From: AC-56 sp963798705
GTDB taxonomy: Bacteria; Actinomycetota; Thermoleophilia; Solirubrobacterales; 70-9
Direction of reading: 5' to 3'
Assembly (NCBI GenBank): GCA_963798705.1
Contig: CAWCTW010000003.1
Location: forward strand, 1-64,000
Length of the DNA stretch: 64,000 nucleotides
This document shows, piece after piece, positions 43,875 through 53,084 of the stretch (its first letter is position 1; each line of letters begins with the position of its first letter). Both the position numbers and the translations under genes were made by a program. The notes beneath the pieces are model-generated. The model was not told the origin of the DNA. It ran no database searches and saw only the letters and a program-made list of their open reading frames with translations.

Positions 43875-45768
43875 TGGCATCCGCGCCCCTCCTGGGTTCC
43901 CTGTCGGTCTCCTCCCCCGAAGGGCCCGCGTGGGAGTTCCTGGTGCTCTTCGGTGTGGTCATCCTCGGGCCGCCGCTGATCCGGCGGGCGCGGATCCCGG
44001 GGATCATCGGCCTGATCGTCGGCGGCTACGTGATCGGCCCCTATGGCCTGGATCTGATCGGCGCCGGGAACACGACGATCCCCGAGCTCGGCCAGCTGGG
44101 CCTTCTCTACCTGATGTTCATCGCCGGGGTCGAGCTGGATCTGGCCCTGATCCGGGTGCACCGGCGGGCCGTGGTCGGCTTCGGCTTCATCACCTTCGCC
44201 TTCCCGATGCTCTTTGGGGCGACGATCGGCCTCGCCTTGGGTTGGGAGCTTGCGGCCGCGCTGCTTCTCGGTTCGCTGCTCGCCTCGCACACGCTGCTCC
44301 TCTATCCCACGATCCGGCAGGCCGGTCTCTCGACGGAAACCGGCGTCGCCACCGCCGTGGGCGCGACGGTGCTCACCGACACCGCCGCGCTGGTCGTGCT
44401 CGCCGCCGTATCCGGATCGCAGCTTGCGGGAGGCGGCCCCGGCTCGGTGGCCCTGCAGATCGTCGTCGGACTGGTCGTGCTCCTGGTGTTCACGCTGGGG
44501 GTCCTGCCGTGGCTCGCCCGCCTCGGCTTCCGCTACCTCGGCACCGACCGGGTGGTCCGGTATCTGCTCGCCTTCGCGTCGTTCCTTGCGGCCGGGACGC
44601 TGGCCGACAGCTTCGGGATCGAGCCGATCGTCGGCGCGTTCTTCGCCGGGCTCGCGCTCAATCGCCTCGTTCCCAACGAGGGCCCGCTGATGGAGCGCAT
44701 CGACTTCTTCGGCTCGGCCATGTTCGTGCCGATATTCCTGGTCTCCGTCGGGATGCTGCTGCAACCGAGCGTCATGGTGGAGGGCGAGACGCTGAAGCTC
44801 GCCGGGCTGTTCATCGCCGCGGGGGTCGGGGGCAAGGCGGTGGCTGCCTGGGTGGCCCACCTGACGATGGGATTCTCGCGTCCGCAGGCCACACTCATGC
44901 TTGGGCTGACGATCCCGCAGGCGGCGGCGACGCTCGCGGCCACCGTGGTCGGCTTCAACATCGGCCTCTTCGACCAGTCGGTGGTGAACGCGGCGCTGGT
45001 GTTGATCCTCGCCTCCATCGTGTCGGCACGCTGATCGTCGAGGAGTCGAAGTCGGGGGTGGTCGTACCCGCCGGGTCGGGGCCGCAGCGGCTGGGCAAGC
45101 GGGTCCTCGTCGCCCTCGAGGACACCGCCCAGGCCCAGCTCGGTTTCCAGATCGGCGCGCGGGTCGCCGCCCCGGACGCCGGTGTCGTCCGTGGCCTGCT
45201 GGCCTGCCCGCCCGCCGAGGCCGCGTCGCGCGGGGCGCTCCTGTCCGAGCTCAGCGCCGCGGGGTTTGCGGCGGGAGTCGACGCTGAGCCGCAGCTGGCG
45301 GTCCACAGGACGCCCGCGGAGGGAATCCTCAATTTCGCCACCGCGGAGCAGGCCTCGCTGGTGCTGATCGGTCAGCGCTCGGCGGACGCCGCGTCCGCGC
45401 TGGGCACGCCGGGGGAGGCGGTGGCTGCGGCCACGCCGGTCCCGGTCGCCATCATCCTGGGGGACGTCACCAGCATCGGCGATGTCGAGCTGGTCCGCAG
45501 CCCGCGGGCGGAGCCGGGCCAGACGGCCGCCGACGCAGCCCGCCTCGCCGAGGACCTCGCCGAGCGGATCGGCGGCTCCGGGCTTCGGGTGCGCGACACC
45601 GACGGCGGCGGCTGGCTGACCCAGCTTCGGCCGGGGCAGCTCTCGATCGCCCCGGCGACCTCCTGGCAGCTCATGGCCTCCTCGGACCCGCCGCCGGGCA
45701 CGGCGGTGATGATCGTCCTGGAGCCTGGCGCGCCGTGGAAGCAGGACGGCGACGAGTCGCTGGTTTGA
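43874..45768 (+). pseudogene. Monovalent cation:proton antiporter (CPA2-like) with C-terminal soluble domain, one frameshift
   Basis: Residues 1-387 form a 12-13-helix CPA2-type antiporter: FLVLFGVVILGPPLIRRARI PGIIGLIVGGYVIGPYGLDL IGAGN, MFIAGVELDLALI and FFAGLALNRLVPNEGPLMER IDFFGSAMFVPIFL. Near 45032 the frame shifts. The continuation TLIVEESKSGVVVPAG... (about 245 residues) has USP-like halves (RVLVALEDTAQAQLGFQIGA; ASLVLIGQRSADAASALG). The missing base falls in a TCGGC run, so an error is likely. The stop of the solute-binding gene overlaps the start. It exchanges Na+ or K+ for H+. Confidence 0.75.
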
Positions 45769-45850
45769 GGTTTCCGGGCCCGGGGCCGCGGTAAAGCCGG
45801 GCGGGCTCCTTCAGCTCGGCGATCACCTGCCGCCGCCTTGCGCCGGCGCC

Positions 45851-48205
45851 TCAGATCGGGCGCTTGCGCTGAGCCGGCACGCGCTCCTTCGGCTGCGATG
45901 GCGGATCGCGCGGCTTCAGCGGGGGGATCGGCCGGGTCACCGGCTTGCCGGAGGCGAGCGTGATCTTGCGGCGATCGTGGGTGACCTCGAGCGGCTCGCC
46001 GGCGGTGAGCGAGTAGGTGGCCTCGGCTTGCGTCACCTCGACCCGCAGGCGGCGGCCCCGGAAGGAGACGCCGAAGCAGATGCGGGTCAGCTCGGGGGGC
46101 AGGCGCGGGCGGAAGGAGAGCCTGCCGCCGTGGTCGCGCATGCCGCCGAAGCCCGCCACGGCGACGAGCCAGGTGCCGGCGAGCGAGGCGGTGTGGAGGC
46201 CGTCGCGGGTGTTGTGCTGGAGGTCGTCGAGGTCGATCAGGGCGGCCTCGCCGAAGTAGTCGTAGGCGAGGTCCATGTGGCCCACCTCGGCGGCCACCAC
46301 TGCCTGGATGCAGGCCGAGAGCGATGAGTCGCGCACGGTGAGGGCCTCGTAGTAGTTGAAGTTGCGCAGCTTCTCCTCGTCGCTGAAGGCGTCGCCGCGG
46401 TGGAGCATGGCCATCACCAGGTCGGCCTGCTTGATGACCTGCTTTCGATACAGGTCGAAGTAGGGGTAGTGCAGCATCAGCGGGTAGTGGTCGGCGGGCG
46501 TGGAGTCGAAGTCCCAGCGCTGATGGCCGGTGAAGCCCTCGGACTGTGCGTGGACGCCGAGGTCTGAGTCGTACGGGACGACGATGTCGTCGGCGGCGTC
46601 GCGCCATGAGGCGGCCTCCTCGACCTCGGCGCCGAGCTTCGCCGCCTCGTCGGGGTAGCGGGCGACCGCGTCGGCAGCGGCGCGCAGGTTACGCTGCGCC
46701 ATCAGGTTGGTGTAGACGTTGTTGTCGGCGATCGAGCTGTACTCGTCGGGCCCGGTGACGCCGTCGATGCGAAAGCGCCCCTCCTTGTCGTGGTGGCCGA
46801 GCGAGCGCCACAGGCGCGCGGTCTCGACCAGGATCTCCAGGCCGCAGTCGGCCTCGAACTTGGTGTCCCCGGTGGCGTCCTGGTAGCGGATGACCGCGTC
46901 GGCCACGTCGGCGTTGATGTGGAAGGCGGCCGTCCCGGCCGGCCAGTACGCGGAGCATTCGTGGCCGTCGATCGTGCGCCAGGGGAAGGTCGCGCCCTCG
47001 AGGCCCAGCACGCGCGCGCGCTCGCGGGCCAGGTTCATGGTGGAGTGGCGCCACTCCAGCGCGTCGGCGACCGCGCCGGGGAGCGTGTAGGAGAGGACGG
47101 GGAGGACGAACGTCTCGGTGTCCCAGAAGGTGTGGCCGTCGTATCCCGGGCCCGTCAGGCCCTTGGCGGGGATCGCCCGCTGCTCGGCCCGCGCGGCCGC
47201 CTGCAGGCAGTGGAACATCGAGAAGCGCACCGCCACCTGCAGCTCGGTGTCGCCCTCGATCTCCACGTCGGCGCGCTCCCAGAAGTCGTCCAGGTACTCG
47301 CGCTGGCCCTGGCACAGGCCGTCCCAGCCGGTGTGGGTCGCCTCCGCGCTGGCCGCGCGCACCTGGTCGCGCACCGCCGGCAGCGAGCGCTGGCCCGACC
47401 AGCCGTAGGCGACGAACTTGACCACCCGAAGCCGCTCGCCCTTGGGGATGTCCGCGGCGACCGTAACCCGCGCCTCGTCGTCGAGGCTCTCGTGGGTCGA
47501 GTCGGTGCCGGCCGGACCGTCGATCACGTGGTCCATCGCGGCGGCCATCAGGAGCTTGCTGGCCTTGGTGGAGTGGGCGAGGAGGGCGGCCTGGTCGCGC
47601 GACAGCGCGGTCTCGCTGTGCAGCGGGTTGGCCAGCGCGGCGGCGGCGCGAGGGTCGGCCGCGTGGACGGGCAGGGGCTCGTTGGCGACCAGCTCCGACT
47701 GGACGACCACCCGCAGCGGACCGTCCACGGGCTCGACCTCGTAGGAGATCGCCGCCACCGCGCGCTGGACGAACGACACGAGCCGCGTGCTGGTGACCCG
47801 CACGCACCCGGAGGCGGGGGAGAGCCATTCGGCCGTTCGCCGCAGCACCCCCGCCCGCAGGTCGAGCACCCGCTCGTGGTTCTTGAGCTCCCCGTAGCGC
47901 AGGTCGAAGGGCTCGTCGTCGACCAGCAGGCGAATGATCTTGCCGTTGGTGACGTTGAGGACGGTCTGCCCCGACTCCGGGAACCCGTAACCCGCCTCCG
48001 CGTAGGGGAGGGGCCGCACCTCGTGGAAGCCGTTGAGGTAGGTGCCCGGCAGCCCGTGCGGCTCGCCCTCGTCGAGATTGCCGCGCAGCCCGATGTGGCC
48101 GTTGGACAGCGCGAAGATGGACTCCGACTGGGCAAGCCGGTCGAGGTCCAGCCCGGTCTCGCGTATCGCCCAGGGCTCGAGCTGAAACTGGGACTGAGTG
48201 AGCAT
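45851..48205 (-). CDS. Glycoside hydrolase family 65 phosphorylase
   Basis: 784 residues, GH65 length and architecture: an N-terminal beta-sandwich, LSNGHIGLRGNLDEGEPHGL PGTYLNGF, an (alpha/alpha)6 barrel with GPGYDGHTFWDTETFVLPVL, and the acid Glu488 in GVTGPDEYSS (equivalent to Glu487 of maltose phosphorylase). QKADLVM-like KQADLVMAMLHRGDAFS and a phosphate loop follow. It phosphorolyses an alpha-glucosyl disaccharide (maltose, trehalose or kojibiose) to beta-glucose 1-phosphate. The start at ATG 48205 overlaps the beta-PGM stop. A basic tail (KPRDPPSQPKERVPAQRKRP) is unusual. Confidence 0.9.
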   Translation of the reverse strand: MLTQSQFQLEPWAIRETGLDLDRLAQSESIFALSNGHIGLRGNLDEGEPHGLPGTYLNGFHEVRPLPYAEAGYGFPESGQTVLNVTNGKIIRLLVDDEPFDLRYGELKNHERVLDLRAGVLRRTAEWLSPASGCVRVTSTRLVSFVQRAVAAISYEVEPVDGPLRVVVQSELVANEPLPVHAADPRAAAALANPLHSETALSRDQAALLAHSTKASKLLMAAAMDHVIDGPAGTDSTHESLDDEARVTVAADIPKGERLRVVKFVAYGWSGQRSLPAVRDQVRAASAEATHTGWDGLCQGQREYLDDFWERADVEIEGDTELQVAVRFSMFHCLQAAARAEQRAIPAKGLTGPGYDGHTFWDTETFVLPVLSYTLPGAVADALEWRHSTMNLARERARVLGLEGATFPWRTIDGHECSAYWPAGTAAFHINADVADAVIRYQDATGDTKFEADCGLEILVETARLWRSLGHHDKEGRFRIDGVTGPDEYSSIADNNVYTNLMAQRNLRAAADAVARYPDEAAKLGAEVEEAASWRDAADDIVVPYDSDLGVHAQSEGFTGHQRWDFDSTPADHYPLMLHYPYFDLYRKQVIKQADLVMAMLHRGDAFSDEEKLRNFNYYEALTVRDSSLSACIQAVVAAEVGHMDLAYDYFGEAALIDLDDLQHNTRDGLHTASLAGTWLVAVAGFGGMRDHGGRLSFRPRLPPELTRICFGVSFRGRRLRVEVTQAEATYSLTAGEPLEVTHDRRKITLASGKPVTRPIPPLKPRDPPSQPKERVPAQRKRPI

Positions 48206-48957
48206 CAGGCGCTCTGGTCGTCGAGGAGCTCCGCGAGGTCCTCGACGACGATGTCGGCTCCGTGCTCGCGCAGGGCGTCGGCCTGCCCCACGCGGTCGAC
48301 GCCGACCACGCAGCCGAAGTCGCCGGCGCGCCCCGACTCCACTCCCGCCAGGGCGTCCTCGAACACGACGCACCGCTTGGGCTCGGACCCCAGCATCTCG
48401 GCGGCCTTCAGGTAGGTGTCCGGCGCGGGCTTTCCCTTCAGGTGCTCGCGCTCGGCGACCACGCCGTCCATGCGGACCTCCAGGTAGTCCTCGATCCCCG
48501 CCGCGGCCAGCACGTCCTTGCAGTTGGTGGACGAGGAGACGACGGCGCGGCGAAGCCCGGCCTCCTTGACGGCCTCGAGGTACTTCACCGAGCCCTCGTA
48601 GGGCTCGACCCCCTGGTCGTGGATCAGCTTGAGGACGATCTCGTTCTTGCGGTTGCCCAGGCCGTCGACCGTCTCGGCGTCGGGCGGGTCGTCGGGGGTT
48701 CCGCGCGGCAGGTCGATCCCCCGCGACTCCAGGAAGGACTGCACGCCCTCGTAGCGGGGCTTGCCGTCGACGTAGGCGTCGTAGTCCTCGTGGGGGTCGA
48801 ACGGCACGAACTCGGTGCCCTCGCGCTCGGCCCGCTCCTTCAGGTAGGCGTCGAACATCTCCTTCCAGGCCGCCGCGTGGACCTTGGCGGTCTGGGTCAG
48901 CACCCCGTCCAGGTCGAACAGGCAGGTGTCGACGCCGTCTGGCAGACCGAGCATCAC
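48205..48957 (-). CDS. Beta-phosphoglucomutase family HAD hydrolase
   Basis: 250 residues: nucleophile motif FDLDGVLTQTAKVHAAAW (Asp15, Asp17), motif II VVSSSTNCKDVLAAAG, LKGKPAPDTYLKAAEML and motif IV VFEDALAGVESGRAGDFGCV VGVDR. It turns beta-glucose 1-phosphate into glucose 6-phosphate, the natural next step after GH65. The start is GTG 48957 or ATG 48954. It forms a two-gene operon with GH65. Confidence 0.9.
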   Translation of the reverse strand: MMLGLPDGVDTCLFDLDGVLTQTAKVHAAAWKEMFDAYLKERAEREGTEFVPFDPHEDYDAYVDGKPRYEGVQSFLESRGIDLPRGTPDDPPDAETVDGLGNRKNEIVLKLIHDQGVEPYEGSVKYLEAVKEAGLRRAVVSSSTNCKDVLAAAGIEDYLEVRMDGVVAEREHLKGKPAPDTYLKAAEMLGSEPKRCVVFEDALAGVESGRAGDFGCVVGVDRVGQADALREHGADIVVEDLAELLDDQSA

Positions 48958-49073
48958 GGGGAGCCTATGCGAGTCGCTCGCGTCGATCCCTGACGTTCAA
49001 ACGCCGGTCCGCGGGGTTTGGTGGATTGGGGACGCTATGGCGTACCTCAGATCCCAAAACCTTCGTGGCGGGG

Positions 49074-50054
49074 CTAGGGAGCCCTCGATGCCTCCGCGAC
49101 GCTCGGCCGCTCGGCCCGGCCGGCCTCGGCGACGAAGCCCTCGCGCCAGCTCGCGTACCTCGGCTCCCAGCCCAGCTCGCGCTTTGCCTTCGCGTTCGAC
49201 GACCCGCGGATGCTGGTCATCATCGACACGGGGACCTCGCCCGCCAGCAGCCGGCCCAGCCAGGACGGCACGCGGCGCGGCGGCTTGGCCCCGAGCACCT
49301 CAGCCAGATACGGGAGCCACTCCGCGGCGGGTGCGGGGTCGTCGTCGACGATGTTGTAGATGCCCGGCGCGCCGTGATCGAGCGCCGCGACGGTTCCGGA
49401 GGCGGCGTCGCCGGTGTAGACGAACGACCACACGCCGGCGCCGTCGCCGACGACCGGGAACCGGCGCTTGCGGATCAGCTCGAGCGCGTCGCTCGACAGC
49501 GCGCCGGTGTCCGGCCCGTACAGGCCGCCGTAGCGAAGCACCAAGCCCTCGAGGCCCTCGGCGGCCGGCACGACCTTCTCGAGGTGGTGGAACGCCGCCA
49601 TCGACTCACGCTGCCACTTCGGCGGGTCGGGGTCGAGGGGATCCTCCTCGGTCTTGACCGCGCCGCCCTGGCGGGCGTTCGGCCAGCCCGCGTAGCTCTG
49701 GACGATCAGCCGCCGGGCGCCGGACCGCTGCGCCGCGCGGATCAGGTAGTCGGTTCCCCTGGTGCGCAGCTGGTTCGTGGTCGCGAAATAGCGGTCGAAG
49801 TGGCGCAGGTCCAGCTTGCCGGCGAGCCCCGTCATCTCGTGGATGACCACCTCGGGCTGCGCGCGGTGCACCGCCTCGGTCATCGCGCCCTCGTCGAGCC
49901 CGTCGGCGATCGCGGGCTCGGCGCCCATCGCCTGCACCTCCTCGGCGCCCTTCGAGGACCGCGAGGTCGCGACGACCTCGTGTCCTGCGGCGACGAGCTG
50001 GGGGACCAGCTGCACGCCGATCGCTCCGGTTCCTCCCGCGACGAAGACCTTCAT
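49074..50054 (-). CDS. NAD-dependent epimerase/dehydratase family protein, paralogue
   Basis: 326 residues: VFVAGGTGAIGVQLVPQLVA AGHEVVATSRSSKGAEEVQA, QLRTRGTDYLIRAAQRSGAR RLIVQSYAGWPNAR, LRYGGLYGPDTGALSSDALE and IYNIVDDDPAPAAEWLPYLA EVLGAKPPRRVPSWLGRLLA G. About half of its residues look identical to the protein at 32393. The upstream SRPBCC relic overlaps its start by 4 bases, which implies translational coupling. Confidence 0.85.
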   Translation of the reverse strand: MKVFVAGGTGAIGVQLVPQLVAAGHEVVATSRSSKGAEEVQAMGAEPAIADGLDEGAMTEAVHRAQPEVVIHEMTGLAGKLDLRHFDRYFATTNQLRTRGTDYLIRAAQRSGARRLIVQSYAGWPNARQGGAVKTEEDPLDPDPPKWQRESMAAFHHLEKVVPAAEGLEGLVLRYGGLYGPDTGALSSDALELIRKRRFPVVGDGAGVWSFVYTGDAASGTVAALDHGAPGIYNIVDDDPAPAAEWLPYLAEVLGAKPPRRVPSWLGRLLAGEVPVSMMTSIRGSSNAKAKRELGWEPRYASWREGFVAEAGRAERPSVAEASRAP

Positions 50055-50296
50055 CTTGCCTCCTCCATTCGATTGGCGAGCGCCTCGGCCAAGCGCCGAA
50101 GCGCCCTGTCGTTCGCGCGGCCCACGACCGACCGCGTGATCGGCGCCATGAGCCGCTCGGAAATTGGTGCCTCGAGCCACGCCAGCTCGAAGGTGATCCG
50201 GGTGCCGCCGCCCGGCGCGTCCTCGAGGACGTCCAGGAAGTCGAAGACCTCCTCGCGCGGCTGCGGAACGGTGACTGTGGCGGTGACCGGCTTCAC
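50051..50296 (-). pseudogene. SRPBCC (polyketide cyclase-like) protein with an internal deletion
   Basis: 81 residues, short for the family (about 140-150). The first 20 residues (KPVTATVTVPQPREEVFDFL DVL) are a normal N-terminus. The sequence then jumps to EDAPGGGTRITFELAWLEAP ISERLMAPITRSVVGRANDR ALRRLAEAL, a normal C-terminal helix. The middle strands (about 60 residues) are missing without a frame change. A strong GAGAGGAGG precedes GTG 50296 and the stop overlaps the epimerase ATG. It may still be translated, even if only to couple the epimerase. Confidence 0.6.
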
Positions 50297-50769
50297 GAGC
50301 GCCTCCTCTCGGTCAACCTCTCTCAAGGAGATTCCAGCACTCCGCGCTCGAGCTCGCCGTCCGCCTCACGCGCGACCTCGACCCGGCGCGGCGCGCGCCA
50401 GACGACGAACAGCGACAGCAGCTCCGGCGGCGACGCCGAGGCGCATCCTCCGCCGGACCGGTGGGTGGACGGACGGTATTGACGGGGCACACCGGGTGAG
50501 GGACAATTCGGTGGCCGGGAAAGGCCGGCGCCACGGGGCCGTGCCCGGATCCCAGCAGCTTTTTACCCCGGCTCGATCCAAGGTTCCTGCTCGGGTGCAA
50601 AAGACCAACCGTGAGGCGCGGTGAGGCGTCCGCCGGCCCCGATGGCGTCCGGTTCTGCCGTGGCGGCGGGTCAGCGAGCGGCGGCGAGTCGTCGGCTCAG
50701 CCGGTGGCGGCGAGGGTGGAGTCGATCGCCGTATGCACGGCTGATTCCACACTCGATCCGTTGTTGTGG
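50297..50769. other. Intergenic gap without a supported gene
   Basis: The 473 bases contain only short or low-quality frames on both strands. One minus-strand stretch near 50340-50420 (PPELLSLFVVWRAPRRVEVA) could be a protein tail, but it has no start. I see no clear hairpin terminator or repeat. Confidence 0.4.
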
Positions 50770-51204
50770 CTAGGCCGCCGCCTCCGCGCCCTCGGGGAGC
50801 ATGCCGACGATGCGCATGAAGGTGAGGACATCCCACTGCGCCCAGGCCTCGACGATCTTGCCGTTCTCGTCGAAGCGGTCGATGCCGATTCCATGGATCG
50901 GGTCACCCTTCTCGTGAGTCGGCTGCCGGCCCATGAACTCGTTCTCGAACGTGCCCTGGCCACTCCAACGGATGACGACCTTGTCGCCCGCTGCGAAGAC
51001 GTCCTCGACGGTGAAATCCAGGTCGGGGAATGCCGCCTTGTACTCGGTGATCCGCTGCTTGACGCCGTCCAGGCCCTGATCGCCCTGGATGGGATCGTGA
51101 TCGACGAAACCCTCCGCGCACAACTCGTCGAGTACCTCGATCCGGCCCTCCCCGAATCCCTCCTCGATCACGCGTCTCGACGCCTCGATGTTCGCCTGGC
51201 CCAT
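50770..51204 (-). CDS. SnoaL-like/ester cyclase protein
   Basis: 144 residues: EASRRVIEEGFGEGRIEVLD ELCAEGFVDHDPIQGDQGLD GVKQRITEYKAAFPDLDFTV EDVFAAGDKVVIRWSGQGTF ENEFMG. This is the SnoaL-type NTF2-like ester cyclase pattern with the conserved FVDHDP (His and Asp) and AFPDL. Used in polyketide ring closure and in many unassigned reactions. No polyketide synthase is nearby. Confidence 0.82.
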   Translation of the reverse strand: MGQANIEASRRVIEEGFGEGRIEVLDELCAEGFVDHDPIQGDQGLDGVKQRITEYKAAFPDLDFTVEDVFAAGDKVVIRWSGQGTFENEFMGRQPTHEKGDPIHGIGIDRFDENGKIVEAWAQWDVLTFMRIVGMLPEGAEAAA

Positions 51205-51274
51205 GCCGGTCTCCTTGCAGTAGCTCGCCGACCGACCCTACGCCCGCGGGCCCGCTGTCGCAAGGCCGGGTCGG

Positions 51275-51556
51275 TCAGGCGAAGTGCTCGACCAGCCGCG
51301 CGGTGTACCAGTCCGGCCAGGGCTCGTCGGGCGACGCGTCCGTGTAGTCGCGGTCGAGCTTCACCAGCATGTAGGTGAGCTCGCTGCGAACCGGCTTCGT
51401 GCCCAGGAGGTCCGGAAGCTCCGAGTGGGCGGTCAGCCAGTCCGAGTACCACGACGCCCAGTCGGGGTCCTCGCCGTCGGTGATCCGGAAGACGATGTGA
51501 TGGGTCTCGCCGGCCTCGTGCAGCAACTCGCTGATCTTCTTGGCGGAATCGTTCAT
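51275..51556 (-). CDS. Conserved hypothetical protein (about 93 aa)
   Basis: 93 residues: AKKISELLHEAGETHHIVFR ITDGEDPDWASWYSDWLTAH SELPDLLGTKPVRSELTYML VKLDRDYTDASPDEPWPDWY TARLVEHFA. Rich in Trp/Tyr/Asp, without membrane segments. The pattern of a small alpha/beta protein repeated in Solirubrobacterales-like genomes is familiar, but no function can be named. It lies divergent to the luciferase-like gene, 149 bases apart. Confidence 0.65.
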   Translation of the reverse strand: MNDSAKKISELLHEAGETHHIVFRITDGEDPDWASWYSDWLTAHSELPDLLGTKPVRSELTYMLVKLDRDYTDASPDEPWPDWYTARLVEHFA

Positions 51557-51705
51557 GCGACAACCGACCATACCGCGACCACGGACAGGAGGAGGACTCC
51601 CGGCCACCTGAGCGCAGGCCATAGAGTCCGGAGTGGCTCGTCCGCCGGCACAGGTCATCCGGCGGGCGCGAGCACGCACTTCGATCGATCCAGGAGGAGT
51701 AACTC

Positions 51706-52572
51706 GTGAACATCGGCATCGGACTTCCCACCACGGTCCTCGGGATCAATCGCGACGCACTGCTGACGTGGGCGCGGCGCGCGGAGGAGCGAGGGTTCTC
51801 CTCGCTCGGGGCCATCGACCGCATCGTCTACGGCAACTACGACCCGCTGGTCGCGTTCGCCGCAGTCGCCGCCGTCACGGAGCGCATCCAGCTGACCAGC
51901 GACATCCTCCTCGCCCCGGTGCGCGGCAACGGTGCCGTGCTCGCGAAGCAGGCGGCGACGATTGACAGCCTCTCGGAGGGCCGGCTGACGCTCGGGCTCG
52001 CACTCGGCGCCCGCGAGGACGACTACGAGGCCACCGGGACCCCCTGGGGCGAGCGCGGCAGGCTGTTCGATCGGGAGCTCGACGAGATGAAGCGGATCTG
52101 GGCGGGAGAGGAGCGCGGGGCCGCCGGCGCCGTCGGCCCGCCGGCCGCTCGCGAGGGTGGCCCCGAGCTGGTGATCGGCGGCGGCGTGGAGGCCTCGATC
52201 CGCAGGGTGGTTCGCTACGGCGACGGCTGGACGATGAGCGGCGGCACGCCCGAACAGTTCAAGGAGCTTGCCGGACGAGTCAACGAGGCCTGGTCGGAGG
52301 CAGGCCGAGACGGCACGCCCCGGCTGATCGCACTCTGTTACTTCGCGCTCGGCGACGGCGCCAAGGAGGCCGCCGAGCGCAGCATCGGGGACTACTACGG
52401 CTGGCTGGGCGACGAGCTCGCCGGACAGATCGTGGCCAGCGCGGCGACTGACGAGGGCACGGTGCAGGCCTACCGCGACGCATTCGCGGACGCCGGCGCC
52501 GACGAGCTGATCTGCTTCCCGACCTCGACCGACCCCGCGCAGGTGGACCTGCTGGCCGACGCGGTGCTGTAG
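51706..52572 (+). CDS. LLM class (luciferase-like, F420-type) oxidoreductase
   Basis: 288 residues, bacterial luciferase-like TIM barrel: NIGIGLPTTVLGINRDALLT WARRAEERGFSSLGAIDRIV YGNYDPLVAFAAVAAVTERI QLTSDILLAPVRGNGAVLAK QAATIDSLSEGRLTLGLALG AREDDYEATG. Typical of F420- or FMN-dependent dehydrogenases/monooxygenases; which cofactor is unsure. GTG 51706 has an AGGAGG site nine bases before it. Confidence 0.87.
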   Translation: MNIGIGLPTTVLGINRDALLTWARRAEERGFSSLGAIDRIVYGNYDPLVAFAAVAAVTERIQLTSDILLAPVRGNGAVLAKQAATIDSLSEGRLTLGLALGAREDDYEATGTPWGERGRLFDRELDEMKRIWAGEERGAAGAVGPPAAREGGPELVIGGGVEASIRRVVRYGDGWTMSGGTPEQFKELAGRVNEAWSEAGRDGTPRLIALCYFALGDGAKEAAERSIGDYYGWLGDELAGQIVASAATDEGTVQAYRDAFADAGADELICFPTSTDPAQVDLLADAVL

Positions 52573-52699
52573 GAGCCCCCGGCGGGCCTCGACCCGGCCG
52601 GCGGCGGTCCCCGGTTGCGGCCTGAAACTCGCTCGCAGCGGAAATGTTGTGAGCGTCCCATGAGTGTCCGTCCCGAGCGTTGTTAACATGCCGCGACCT

Positions 52700-52838
52700 T
52701 CGAGCTGAGTCCCCGCCACATACCGCGGGGATCGGGGGACCCGAGTCGTTCGGGGCGAATCGCGGCGGGACTGCCGCGTAGCGCCAGCTCTTCGGCGCGA
52801 GCCCGTCAGCTAACCCCGTAAGCAACCGGGAGAGGAAC
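52700..52838 (+). ncRNA. Cyclic di-AMP (ydaO/yuaA type) riboswitch
   Basis: The plus strand carries the ydaO consensus: a closing stem (GAGTCCCCGCC at 52708), CGGGGATCGGGGGACCCGAG, then GGGGCGAATC (52752-52761), a second hairpin (GTAGCGCCAGCTCTTCGGCG), and the highly conserved CCGTCAGCTAACCCCGTAAGC (52803-52823) and GGGAGAGGAA. These features form the two c-di-AMP binding pockets. In actinobacteria this motif controls cell-wall hydrolase and resuscitation-factor genes, switching them off when c-di-AMP is high. Here no such gene follows. Confidence 0.85.
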
Positions 52839-52840
52839 GC

Positions 52841-52930
52841 GTGCGAGGAGGCCGCCTCCGCCGCGAGGTGGAATTCGTTTGTGGTGATCGCCTGGTCCCA
52901 TCGGGACCCGCGTCGGCGATCGATCGGTAG
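52841..52930 (+). CDS. 29-codon open frame directly after the c-di-AMP riboswitch
   Basis: GTG 52841 follows GAGAGGAA of the riboswitch and codes VRGGRLRREVEFVCGDRLVP, then SGPASAIDR and a stop at 52928-52930. A 14-bp hairpin begins 6 bases later. No family is recognised. It may be the stub of a lost exported protein or an artefact of a leader RNA. Weak support except for its placement. Confidence 0.3.
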   Translation: MRGGRLRREVEFVCGDRLVPSGPASAIDR

Positions 52931-52936
52931 CCAGGA

Positions 52937-52974
52937 CCGCCCTCGGGCCGTGCGCACCCGCGGCCCGAGGGCGG
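52937..52974. terminator. Strong 14-bp hairpin, putative bidirectional terminator
   Basis: CCGCCCTCGGGCCG (52937-52950) pairs perfectly with CGGCCCGAGGGCGG (52961-52974), with a 10-base loop. It lacks a T-run, as is common in high-G+C actinobacteria. It ends the riboswitch transcript on the plus strand and the gene at 53085-53423 on the minus strand. A second hairpin follows (GGGGGCC/GGCCCCC around 52997-53026). Confidence 0.6.
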
Positions 52975-53084
52975 GGCAGAGGCAGGCAGGGCCCGCGGGG
53001 GCCGCGGATGCGGCCCGTGGCCCCCGTGCGCGCGCGAAGATGCAGTTGGTCGGCCATGAGCCGGCCAGCTGCATTCTCGATCGT

